From positions 62,001 to 126,000 of the forward strand of contig MPUH01000016.1 in the NCBI GenBank assembly GCA_001970955.1: a DNA stretch of 64,000 nt, read 5' to 3'. The position numbers and the translations under genes are program-made. The notes beneath the pieces were generated by a model. It had not been told where the DNA came from, did no database searches, and was given only the letters and a program-made list of their open reading frames with translations. Origin of the DNA: Stentor coeruleus (Eukaryota > Ciliophora > Heterotrichea > Heterotrichida > Stentoridae). Below, piece by piece: positions 22,240 through 32,608 of the stretch. Each line of letters starts with the position of its first letter. The stretch's first letter is position 1.

Positions 22240-22628
22240 AATAGATAAAATCAGAAATGCATTAGTTAAGCTATGCTTGAGGTAATTATGTTTGAATTTT
22301 AATGTTTGTGAGTTTTTATGGGTTTTTTATTTATGCTTTTTTGTAATATTTTAGTGGATTTGTTAATTTAATGGTATGAAATGTGGGAGATAATAAAGAT
22401 CTATTTCAATATAAAATCTTAATGATTTTTTTATCATTTATAACGAAGTATTTGTCTAGGAACCAAACTTTAATTATTAATTATATTTTCAATCAAATAA
22501 TCTATAAACCGCATAATCCTAAAAGGATTTACTTTATTATTAAAATCTATTAAACCATTTAATCATTAGTTTTTAATTCAATATATCTAAAGTTTACAAA
22601 ATAACTTAATTAATTATCAAATCCTCTA
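22240..22628. other. Convergent intergenic spacer
   Basis: AT-rich spacer between the 3' ends of the FHA gene and TmcB-like copy 4. No hairpin terminator or gene is evident. Confidence 0.5.
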
Positions 22629-25600
22629 TTATTTTGTATAATTCTTTTTTTTTTGCTCTTGGTCATGCATATTTTTCCTATTTTCACTTGGCAAAAAGCA
22701 TAAAAACTTCCTTAAAAATATTAATATTTGTGTTTCCCTTCTCAAATAAGGAAAATAATACCCAAAAAATACTAAAATGAGAAAACAATTTGAAAATATC
22801 GTAAAATATATAAGGTTGTGAAGTAGAGATATGATAATATTATATGATGTTTTATCCAGCATCTCTGTAAAAGTTTCAGTTGCGTTAACAAGTTCACTAG
22901 TAAATTTATTAAAAGCTAAAAATTCTGAAGTAAGATTAAAATTTGAATTTCTCAAAAAATATGACTCAGATGATATTAAATTAGTAGCAGAATGAAGTCC
23001 ATAATGAAGTGAGAAAACACTTTCTGAGTATTTATTATAAAGAATATTTTCTGCTCCTATGGTAATGAGAAGTTTAACATGCACTTCTTTTAATACATTT
23101 CTAATACTGTTTAATTTTTCTATTTCACTATCAATATTCTTCCCTAATTCATCGAATAGTGTAAAATCATAATAATTTTCTAGTTTATACTCAGGATCTA
23201 TAATTGCATATTCATTTGTCCAAAATGCTATTCTTAAAATAGAAGTCTTAGTTGCAGCAAAACTAGTAATCAAATAAGGCCTATGTTCAAGTCCAGCCCG
23301 AATTTCTTCAATAAAATACTTTGATTGCACTATCATAATACCAATACAAACAGCGTAAAGTAAAAAAAATCTAAACAAGTGTCTTAGTGAATGAGTAACT
23401 TTTCTATTTTTCTTACTAACTTTAACTTGCTTCGGCTCATTTTCTTCAGAAAGGTCCTTTGAGTGAATAGTACTCAATCTTTCAGATACATTATTTTTTA
23501 TTTCTGTATAACTTCTGTCAACACTTTTTTGTAAATAATCCCATAAAAATTTAACATATTTCTCGGAAAATATCACAAAAATTGTCAAAATGATAAAAAG
23601 CATTCCTAAAATCCCAATTCCTCCGATAAGTACGTAGTCTTCTAGAAAAGTTAAAGCGTATCCTCTTTCTGTTGAACAAAGATATAATAATTCTACAATT
23701 GAATCTAATGATTTATGGATTGACCCTAATATGTTGTATATAATTAAAAATGATGATTCTAATTTAAAACCCTCTGCTGATGAATTAGAATCAAATACTG
23801 AAGCCTATATAAATATTACAGTTTGTAATAAATTTCCTATAAGGTTATTTAAGTTTGATAATTGCATTGAAAGAGTTTTATTAGTGATTTTCGAATAATA
23901 AATATCACCATTGTTTATAAGATACATAAAATCTTTTGATCTTGCAAAACTTTCTGATTTAAAACTATTGCATATTTTTAAGCTTTGTTGATCATCTATA
24001 AAATATTTATACACTGCTGTAGCATCATTTATTGTCTCAGCTAAGTTTTCTTTTGTATACCAGTTTTCATTAACATGTCTACTTCTAAGATCAAGACTTC
24101 TAATAATAACAGCAATTTTTGTCAATTGATAATTAAGTTCACCAAACCTTTTTAAAGAATCTAAAGATGCTAAACTTTCTCCTTTTGAATACATTATATA
24201 AGTTTCAATTGATGTTACTATAATCACAGCAAGGATCTATATAAAAAATACTGTAATACACAAAATATACAGCATAATTCTAAATGACTTTGTTGATTTG
24301 TTTAATGCTAAAGTTTCTTTTTGAATATTCAAATAATGAGAAGCAACAACACTATTAGATTGAGTAAACGATATTTTCAATTGTTCTTGAATTTTGCTTT
24401 CTTCAAAATATGTTGTTTTGTTTCTAAATACTGTTGTTGCAGCGTTTTTTGTAAGTAGGTTTTGCTGATTTGATAACATATGTATAGGAGGTTCTCTTAT
24501 TGAATATGATTTTTTATATATAATGTTTTCAAGTTCTTGGGTATTTGAAGAGAAATACACGACAAAAAATGTTAGGTTTTTTTGTTTTATAAGGTCGATT
24601 ATACAAATTAAAGTGCTTTTACGAACTTTTATCGGGGTTTGGATTGGTTTTTTTAAAAATTGGTGTTCATCAAGAATATCTTCTATATTTTTTTCTTTAT
24701 ATGAAGTTATTGAAAACATGCTGAGAAAATTCTCGCTTGCAGACAATATTAACCCAGCAGAATCTAATAAAACTACTGACCTTTTTTTATTATTGTTTAA
24801 CTCGAATGTGCTAATAAAATAAGGCTTTTCACCATAAATTATGCATTCAGTTTCGAATTGGCATTCTATCAAAAAATCATTCACCGATATAAAATTAAAA
24901 GAGTTGCAAATTATTTTCCTCGATACACACTTAGAAGAGAAATTACACAGCAAATTATTATGTTGATGATCAAAAGGTATTGGAATAAATTGGCTTAAAT
25001 AGCATTCTTTTATACTTTCTGAATTATGTCCTAGGATTTCAAGCATTTTATCATTAGCATAAACAATTTTCCCAGAAATATTTTTACTTCCTGATGCTAT
25101 TAAAATTGGGTAATCATTTTTAGTTATACTTTCTTTTGGTTTACTACCACCAAATTCAGTCAAAAGTCGGTTTCTTCTTTGTAAAAATTCTACACCTTCA
25201 TCTTCATCATGAAGTATATTAAATAAAAATGAACTATACATATCAAGTAAAACTAAAGAGTCTGGGGATTCTTTTATGAGTTTTTTATATCTTCTTTTAG
25301 TAGTTTTAATCATTTGATAGTCATTTATTAATAGGGATTTTATTATATGAATTTCTTTTGGGTAGTTGAGGATTTTTCGGAATAGGCTGAGAAGTGAAAG
25401 GCAGATTTCGAAGTCGATTTTTTTTGTGACATCTAAGTCTCTATGGAAAAGGAAGAGTTTTTTACCTTCTGATAACTCGTAGTTTAAGGATTCAAGTAAA
25501 TCTTTGCATTTGAAAACTTGATAATTTATTATAAGGTTGAACCCTGAAAACTCGCAGGTACCGATTTTTATATATGCTAGTTCAGGATCTTTTAAGGCTT

Positions 25601-26744
25601 CTAAACAATAATATGCTTGAAGTACTCTAATAAGTTTATCATTATTGAATCTTGCGTTGAATTGAATATTTTTATTTAAAAGTTCTAAAATTTTAGGGTC
25701 TACAGAGTGTTTTAAAAATTCATCTCTCAAATAATGCTCTAATTCAATTATTTTAGCAAACTTCGCATTTCTTTTCTTGCATTTACGATTTAATAAAAAT
25801 TTATTCATTTCCATACTCAAAAGTAAAATAAACGGTTGCATTATAAATGCGAGAACAATACCAACAGTTGCTGAGTCAACTATAATTTGCAGCAAAAAAA
25901 TAAAATTTAAATAAAATGCATCAAAATGAACAAAGATCAAGATTGAATTGCTGAAAAATGAATGAAATGGGATTTGATATATTGTTATTATAATCATCAT
26001 AAGGTATAATATGCACGATATACATAAATAAACTTCATATTTTTTTATTTGAAGTGTTGTAAATAGTACGCATTGAACAAAATAAAAAACTTTTAAGAAT
26101 ATCCCAAGTCCAGGATGAACTCTTGTATGAAAGTTATTCTTTAATGAATACCTCATATCATAAGCACAAGTTTCAAACATAACTGTAAACATTATCAATA
26201 CTAAAACTGCGAAAATCCCTCCAATTTGACCTAAATTCCCATAATTTAATGTCGATGCAGGGATTTTATTCACATATTCTTCTATATAATCATAATTAAA
26301 ACTTGAATATTTAATCAGTGTCACAAGTGATATACAAGCTGGAATAAAATATAAATCACACAAAAAGCATGAGATTCCGTAAAAACTCCTAATCAATAAC
26401 TTTGGGATCCCTTTTTCAAAGTACAACAAGAGCAAAATCAAAGATAAAATAAATACAGCCAAAGCTAAACTACATACAATAATCATCATGAATTCTTTAG
26501 ATAAATTATAAGCAGCAGCTAAGCTATCTATGCATGCAAAGTTGAGGGATTTCCAAAATGGCTCAAAGTTGTTCCAATTTTTTATTGGCATATCAGGTTT
26601 CCAGAAAAAATTAACATTTTGTAGTAAGAGCTGAGTGTTTATGAACAAATATAGGATTTTTCTCATTTTGGCTGAGGAGTCTGAGTAAGATTCATGAGTA
26701 TAAATCAAGGTGAATGATTTGTAAAGTAATAAAATAAAGCCCAT
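22629..26744 (-). CDS. TmcB-like multi-span membrane protein with PAS domain (copy 4, diverged)
   Basis: Three exons give about 1,361 residues: ATG at 26744, 15-nt introns at 24237-24251 and 23805-23819, TAA stop. The first intron is at the position conserved with copies 1 and 2. The N-terminal membrane domain keeps FFWKPDMPIKNWNNFEPFW. A clear PAS domain lies near residues 545-660 (GKIVYANDKMLEILGHNSESI, FIPIPFDHQHNNLL). Further spans follow, and the C-terminus keeps a charged segment after the last span. The sequence is much more diverged from copies 1 and 2 than those are from each other. About 100 codons between 23603 and 23805 have no ATG but are open in the same frame, so they belong to the gene. 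Membrane sensor function is plausible from the PAS but unproven. Confidence 0.85.
23805..23819 (-). other. 15-nt intron 2 of TmcB-like copy 4
   Basis: The minus strand reads GTAATATTTATATAG with in-frame TAG. The frame is open on both sides. Confidence 0.87.
24237..24251 (-). other. 15-nt intron 1 of TmcB-like copy 4
   Basis: The minus strand reads GTATTTTTTATATAG with in-frame TAG. It sits in the same post-PAS membrane span as the introns of copies 1 and 2. Confidence 0.88.
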
Positions 26745-28113
26745 TTATATCATGCAATAAATTTCAGGATGCTAAATAAAAATTGCAATAACGATTGGAA
26801 ATAATATGTGATTATTAAGTAATGTTTTAAGTTGGAATAATTTTTTAAATAGGTGAATGCATATAAAGAATAAGCTTTTAGATTAAATTTGAATATCACT
26901 ATGAGTTTCTCTATTAAATTTATGTTAAATTGTGTAATATTTGGCATAAAGATTTTTTTTTTCATACATATATAAAATATATGTTTGGCAAAAAATTATA
27001 AAACTATAAATTTTATGTGTATTGCAATGAATATATTATGAGAACAAATTTAGAAATTCACTTTGTGTTTCCAATTTTTTTATGATATTTAATTATTAGC
27101 CACAATGTGCTAAAGATTTTATTCTTTGTATTTTATGTTGAAAATGATTATTATTAGTGTTTTGGTTAACTTTCGAAATCTTAAAATAAGCATATAATAT
27201 ATTGAATTGAGAAATAATTTTATTAAGTATGGAGTTGAATCTTTTATATTGGATATACTAAGAGTATTGCGAATTTTAGGTGCCATAGAGAAAATAAAAA
27301 GATTAAAAAAAGTTCGAAATTTTCATGAAATAATGTTAGAATCTTCAAGAAAAATATCAAAAGATTAGAAAGCAGGACATCCATGCAAGAAATTATTTTT
27401 TCCAGCTAAAATCTAAAAATATCTTTAATTGTTAAAATTTGAGCCAAGTCTATTTATCAGCTTTACAAACTATTTTCATTTTTTTGATTTCTTATTAAAT
27501 CAACATAGTTTATTCGAACATCTGATGATAATGATTAAAATAATATATAGTCTATATACTTTATTTTAAATTTAAAAATACCTTCTAATTATATACATTC
27601 TTATATAAGATATAAACCATAAATGACAAAAAATAAAATTTTGCATAATTCATATATGACTATTAAACAATATTTAAATATAACTTATCATTCTAAGTAA
27701 AATTATATTTAAAAAGCATCATCTTAAATCTAAACTAATACTTAATAAATTCTTTAAATCAAAAATAATACCTTAAAAATCCTGCAAGCACACATAAACT
27801 AAAAATATTTGTATCCTACAAGTTATAAACTAACATAATCACAACTTTCTATTCATTAAACATATTTACAGCATCATCAAATAAACAAAATTGATTTTAA
27901 ACATAATCACCTAACTTTCTTTTTAAGTTTAATAATAAAATCATATATCTAAATTCAATCACTTTATAAGCAATAATTTCAGTAAAAAAAAAAAAATAGC
28001 TTAAAGTGCCAATTTAAATCAAACTTATGTATTTATACGTCTAATTTTACCATAGATAATTTATATGATTATATCAAATTTGATTATTTTAGATAGTTAT
28101 TATAATTAGCATC
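26745..28113. other. Divergent intergenic region
   Basis: 1.4 kb between two divergently transcribed genes. It is AT-rich, with the C-rich/G-poor pattern on the plus strand in roughly its right half. An open frame at 26750-26965 directly upstream of copy 4 has no domain and is not called. Confidence 0.5.
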
Positions 28114-28530
28114 ATGGGTTGTTGCAAATCGAAGCTTGAGATTGGGGAAATGGTTCTTACCCCCTATGATAACATAGACATACAATTACAAACCGATCAT
28201 TTGGAGTTAACCCAAAAGGGATATACAAACTCAAAAAATCATAGAACTAGTAATCTTAAAAAACATAGTGAAAGACATGTTCAAACTGAAGAGGGTTTTA
28301 GTGAAATTAGCCTAGATTCTCATGAAGAGAATAATTATGGGCAACAACTAGAAACATCAAGGACTAGATTATTAGATTCTATGATTTATTATACAAGGCC
28401 TACAAGTATTTCTCTTCATCGAACTGATATAGAAGCAGCGTTTTTACAAAATTTTGGCATATATCGGAAAAACACTATTGACTCACCGAAAAATGAAAAT
28501 CTAGCAAAAATATTCGAGTTCAAGAATTAG
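28114..28530 (+). CDS. Small protein with predicted dual-acylation N-terminus, unknown function
   Basis: The protein is 138 residues and begins MGCCKSK. Gly2 followed by two Cys and basic residues is a classic N-myristoylation plus palmitoylation signal, so membrane anchoring on the cytoplasmic face is predicted. The rest is polar, with Ser/Thr and Glu patches and no recognised domain. The gene stands alone between long AT-rich flanks. The start is supported by the acylation motif. The stop is TAG and a TGA lies in the same frame 14 codons later. The function is unknown. Confidence 0.6.
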   Translation: MGCCKSKLEIGEMVLTPYDNIDIQLQTDHLELTQKGYTNSKNHRTSNLKKHSERHVQTEEGFSEISLDSHEENNYGQQLETSRTRLLDSMIYYTRPTSISLHRTDIEAAFLQNFGIYRKNTIDSPKNENLAKIFEFKN

Positions 28531-28718
28531 ATTAATTTAATAACTATGTGTTATTTGGTAATATATTGAGGGTTAAATGCTGGGTTTAGATTGTATGAAA
28601 ATATTGAATTTTAGAGAAGGTTGATGTAGAGAAATAAATTTGATATTGAAATTTATGTATATGAGATTTGAGGGTATAATAAATCAATATTTCTTTGTTT
28701 TTCTAAAGTTAGGATTAT

Positions 28719-28782
28719 AGGCATATTTTAAGGTATGCAATTTTTAGGAAGTGAAAACACCTTTTGGTAGCCTGTATATTTT
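28719..28782 (+). repeat. 64-bp direct repeat, copy A
   Basis: Begins AGGCATATTTTAAGGTATGC and is identical over 64 bp to 28850-28913. A 67-bp unrelated AT-rich spacer separates the two. Confidence 0.95.
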
Positions 28783-28849
28783 ATTAATAAGATAAGAAAA
28801 AATAGTTATATGGAAATACACAAAGATTTTTTTATATATAAAAATTTAA

Positions 28850-28913
28850 AGGCATATTTTAAGGTATGCAATTTTTAGGAAGTGAAAACACCTTTTGGTA
28901 GCCTGTATATTTT
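28850..28913 (+). repeat. 64-bp direct repeat, copy B
   Basis: Identical to 28719-28782. It ends immediately before the C-rich upstream tract of the TBC gene. Confidence 0.95.
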
Positions 28914-29119
28914 TTCACCCTAAACATAAAACCTTCTAAAATACTTAGCAAAAAAAAATTCAATCAACATAATTTCATATCCTCATCTCCTCTTCCTTCT
29001 ATCTACCAATAGCTAACCCAAGCCTAAATTCCCAACAAAATAACCTCAATCATATCCATCAAATAAAATCCCTGCCAATCCCAAACTAAAAAACCCAAAA
29101 ACTTATCAAATAAAAAAAT

Positions 29120-30853
29120 ATGAGAAAATTGCAAAAGTCCCTAACTTATATTCCAGCATCCATGCCATCCCACCTCCTAGAAAAAAATTACAGCCTCCCA
29201 AACCTTCAAAATGAGCAAATAAGCCTATCAAAAAAAATGATAAAATTTCTAACAACTCCTCATTCATTTATCAAATACAGTCGTTCAGGCAAGCGTAAAT
29301 GTGTAAGTATTTACTTCAATGAAACCTTACAAAAAATGAGTATAGACAAGCCTCGTGCTAGTTATATACTAATAACAGATATTCAAGTAGCAGAGTTCAT
29401 AAGTATCTCAAACCTAAATTTCTCAAGCTTTGATCTTTCAAAGATATTAGCGTTTCGTATTTTTACTACAAAGAAATCATATGAGTTTAGCTCAGATAAC
29501 AAAGTTTTACGTGATGAATTCGTTAAAAACTTAAATACCCTTATAAAACTTAGTAGGGAATATATGAGTTCAATGGGATTAAAAAAATATTGTGAAAGCA
29601 TAATCCATGGTCAGCAAGGTGAAAATTCTCTTAGAGCACTTTATAAATCTAAACATCAAGTACAAGAAAAGCAAGTAAATCAAAAGTTAAATCAGGATAT
29701 GTTGGAAAAACAAGTTATACAAGGTGTTGTTAATAGTATTATAAGTATTATTGAAAAGAATTCAAAAGAAAGGGATAGTAAAAAGTTCAAAAGGCTTATA
29801 AAGGAAAATACTAAAGAAAAGACTAGGCTTAATGAGAAACAAGAGAAGATTAAGAGTATTTTGATTAAAAAAGATCAAGAAATTTCGATGTTGAAACAGA
29901 AGATACATAAAGTTGAGAATCAGATTGAAATGATAAAGAAACCTTTGTGGCAATCGGGGTCGTGTATATTTTCTGTGAAAATATGGACATTAATTATTGA
30001 GTTTCTTAGTGCTGGAGATGTAGTTTGGATGAGGATTGCGTCTAGAAGTTTGAGAAATGCTACTGATAAAGTTTTGCATACAAAAGCGGTGTGGAGGAAA
30101 ATAGGGTTAGGAGGTTTGCAACCAAGGGAGATCATGTATAAGTTGTATTTCAAGAATTTTTACAATACATCTATTCGAGGAGTTTTTTATGATGTTGAAG
30201 AATCAATATCAGCTGAAATCCACAACGATGTTTGGAGAGGTTTTAATGATTTCAACAAAGAAACTGAAGAAATTCTTATACTTCTCTGCAAATACAATCC
30301 GAGTTTATGTTATTGTCAAGGTATGCATTTTGTAGCTCATTTCCTATATGGTATCTACAAAAGTACTGATGAAGTTCTAAAAGTTATGGACTCTTTACTA
30401 AGACCTCCTTTTTACCTATCAGAACTATGGAAAGATGGTTTTTCTAGATTACGTCTGGGGATATTCCAACTGGATTTTCTATTGAAAATAAAACTCCCAT
30501 TCCTCTCAAAACATCTAAAAGACTTAGAAATAAACCTTGATATGATTGTAACCCCTTGGTTTCTAACAGTATTCACTTATTTCAAATACGAACTTGATCT
30601 TCCTAAAGACTCAATCCTTGAAATCTGGGACCATTTTCTCCTTCAAGGTTGGCCATCATTAATATCTGCATGTTTAACAATATTTCATTTAACCGAGCAT
30701 TTAGTATTAGAAAAAAACCTAGAACAAACTTTGACGATACTGAAAAACAAAATCCCTTTTAAAAACCTTAGCAAAACTTTACCTAAATTTGAAATTGACC
30801 CTCAGTTACTTGAAGATTTAGAATTGTCTCATGTTTGTAATAGTGAATTTTAA
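29120..30853 (+). CDS. TBC-domain Rab GTPase-activating protein with PH-like and F-box-like regions
   Basis: The protein is 577 residues. Residues about 40-150 look like a PH fold. Residues about 175-275 are a charged coiled coil. Residues about 285-340 fit an F-box-like helix set (IWTLIIEFLSAGDVVWMRIA, then AVWRKIG). The TBC domain spans about residues 350-560. Both TBC dual-finger motifs are visible: IHNDVWR (Arg finger) and YCQGM (Gln finger). It should therefore stimulate GTP hydrolysis on a Rab in membrane trafficking. The combination with an F-box-like segment is unusual and suggests a link to ubiquitin ligase or an independent helical module. The start is the ATG after the C-rich flank. 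The stop is TAA. Confidence 0.88.
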   Translation: MRKLQKSLTYIPASMPSHLLEKNYSLPNLQNEQISLSKKMIKFLTTPHSFIKYSRSGKRKCVSIYFNETLQKMSIDKPRASYILITDIQVAEFISISNLNFSSFDLSKILAFRIFTTKKSYEFSSDNKVLRDEFVKNLNTLIKLSREYMSSMGLKKYCESIIHGQQGENSLRALYKSKHQVQEKQVNQKLNQDMLEKQVIQGVVNSIISIIEKNSKERDSKKFKRLIKENTKEKTRLNEKQEKIKSILIKKDQEISMLKQKIHKVENQIEMIKKPLWQSGSCIFSVKIWTLIIEFLSAGDVVWMRIASRSLRNATDKVLHTKAVWRKIGLGGLQPREIMYKLYFKNFYNTSIRGVFYDVEESISAEIHNDVWRGFNDFNKETEEILILLCKYNPSLCYCQGMHFVAHFLYGIYKSTDEVLKVMDSLLRPPFYLSELWKDGFSRLRLGIFQLDFLLKIKLPFLSKHLKDLEINLDMIVTPWFLTVFTYFKYELDLPKDSILEIWDHFLLQGWPSLISACLTIFHLTEHLVLEKNLEQTLTILKNKIPFKNLSKTLPKFEIDPQLLEDLELSHVCNSEF

Positions 30854-30993
30854 ATATATTATTTGCTAAGCTTATAAAGTATATTATGATATATATAATA
30901 AAATTTATAAAAGAATAAATTAGTAAGTTTTATATAAAAATTTGAAAAATTACTAGTAAAGTTATTAGTTAAGATATTGGTAGGTTTATAAAA

Positions 30994-32418
30994 ATGCCGA
31001 AAAAGCTCATTGCCAAGTCTAAGAAAAGAAAGGGTGAGCTTGGAGCGGTCAAAAGTAAGCGGATTACGAAGAATAAACACACATCAGCTTCATCAAATAA
31101 TCCTGATAGGGTTATTAAAGGTAAAAAACCTCATTCGTATAGAGAAAAATCTACTATTAAGTTGTTGAATTTGTATAGTGAGAAACCTGATGATGACTTG
31201 AGACGTGCAAGACCTTCGCAAGCTGCGAAAATTGACCCTGACCGAAGGTGGTTCGGCAATACGCGGACAATAGCTCAAAGTGAACTGGACTCATTCCGCA
31301 ATGAAGTTAGAGAAGTATCTAACGATCCATATTCGATGTTAGTAAAATCCTCTAAGCTTCCAATGTCATTAATCTCAGAGCCTAATGAGTCGGAAAAACG
31401 TCCTCCACTCTTGGATATTGAGACTTTTGATGATACTTTTGGTCCAAAATCTCGTCGCAAAAGGCCAAAAATTTCGGTTGCTTCATTAGAAAAACTTGTT
31501 GAAAGTGCTGATATGAAAATCGATGAGTATAAAATTGAAAAAGATAAGAATATTGTTGATGTATATGGGGATAGAATTGAAGTTAGGGATAAAAGTTTAG
31601 GAGCTGGACAAAGTAGAAGAATATGGGAAGAACTTTATAAGGTTTTAGATAGTTCTGATGTTATATGTCAAGTTTTGGATGCGAGGAATCCTATTGGAAC
31701 AAGATGTCCACATATAGAAAAACAACTGAAGAAACAGCCACACAAGCATTTGATTTTTATATTAAATAAATGTGATTTAGTCCCAACATGGGTGACAACA
31801 GGCTGGGTTAAAAAACTATCTTGCGAGTATCCGACAATAGCATTTCACGCTTCAGTAACAAATCCTTTCGGAAAAACTGCCCTTAATCAACTATTGCGTC
31901 AGTTTGACAAATTCCACAAAGACAAAAAAACTATAAGTATAGGGTTTATAGGATACCCAAATGTTGGAAAAAGTTCTGTTATTAATACACTAAGAGCTAA
32001 AGCTGTATGTAAAGTTGCCCCAATACCAGGAGAAACTAAAGTTTGGCAATATATTGCATTAACTAAAAGAGTATATTTAATAGATTGCCCTGGTGTTGTT
32101 TATGATACTGGAGATTCAGACACTGATTTAGTTTTAAAATGTGTTGTGAGACCAGAAAAACTTGAAGATGCTCATATTTATATACAAGGGATAATTGATA
32201 AAGTTGATAAAGAGCATTTAAAAGGTATTTATGGGATACAAGATTGGACAGATTGTGAAGATCTTCTTACTCAACTAGCAAAAATGGGAGGAAGACTTTT
32301 GAAAGGTGGAGAACCAGATCTTAATACTGTTGCTAAGATGATGCTTCATGACTGGCAGAGAGGGAAGATTATGTATTATGATGCTCCACCAAAAGATGAA
32401 GTAGTTCAAGGACAATAA
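30994..32418 (+). CDS. NOG2: Nucleolar GTPase 2 (NOG2/GNL2), 60S ribosome assembly
   Basis: The protein is 474 residues. The basic N-terminus is followed by AKIDPDRRWFGNTRTI, the NOG2 signature. GTPase motifs occur in circularly permuted order: NKCD (G4), then GYPNVGKSSVIN (G1, P-loop), a threonine-containing GETK (G2) and DCPG (G3). NOG2 is essential in yeast. It binds pre-60S particles in the nucleolus and nucleoplasm and acts as a checkpoint before export. All guanine-binding motifs are intact, so activity is expected. Length is close to the conserved core of the family. It lies 140 bp downstream of the TBC gene on the same strand, and there is no sign of functional linkage. The stop is TAA. 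Confidence 0.95.
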   Translation: MPKKLIAKSKKRKGELGAVKSKRITKNKHTSASSNNPDRVIKGKKPHSYREKSTIKLLNLYSEKPDDDLRRARPSQAAKIDPDRRWFGNTRTIAQSELDSFRNEVREVSNDPYSMLVKSSKLPMSLISEPNESEKRPPLLDIETFDDTFGPKSRRKRPKISVASLEKLVESADMKIDEYKIEKDKNIVDVYGDRIEVRDKSLGAGQSRRIWEELYKVLDSSDVICQVLDARNPIGTRCPHIEKQLKKQPHKHLIFILNKCDLVPTWVTTGWVKKLSCEYPTIAFHASVTNPFGKTALNQLLRQFDKFHKDKKTISIGFIGYPNVGKSSVINTLRAKAVCKVAPIPGETKVWQYIALTKRVYLIDCPGVVYDTGDSDTDLVLKCVVRPEKLEDAHIYIQGIIDKVDKEHLKGIYGIQDWTDCEDLLTQLAKMGGRLLKGGEPDLNTVAKMMLHDWQRGKIMYYDAPPKDEVVQGQ

Positions 32419-32608
32419 TATAAAGGATGTATTCACTTAAGTTAGACTATTTTCACACAATAATCTTTATAAATGGGAAAGGGTTGTTAAAATCATACTA
32501 ATTCACCAACCAGACAAATATATTTTATAAATCTAATATCAGTAACCAAAAATATTCTATAAAAATCATCATATCCTCATAAACCCTCTCAAAAATGCAT
32601 CAATTTGA

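Larger units (their letters stand above)
28531..29119. other. Intergenic region with direct repeat
   Basis: It holds the 64-bp direct repeat listed separately and, from 28916 to the TBC start, a tract with 4 G against 58 C on the plus strand. No gene is recognised. Confidence 0.7.

Noticed and set aside
1008-26744. Blepharisma-type code with TGA as Trp
   Set aside because: TGA ends copies 1 and 2, the pseudokinase and kinesin, and no in-frame TGA codon remains in any gene after intron removal.
26750-26965. Possible small ORF immediately upstream of TmcB-like copy 4
   Set aside because: It ends just before the copy 4 start, has AT-biased composition and no domain; more likely 5' flank.
28719-28913. 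Mobile element or LTR-like ends
   Set aside because: The two 64-bp copies enclose only 67 bp of AT-rich DNA, with no coding potential, terminal motifs or target-site duplication.
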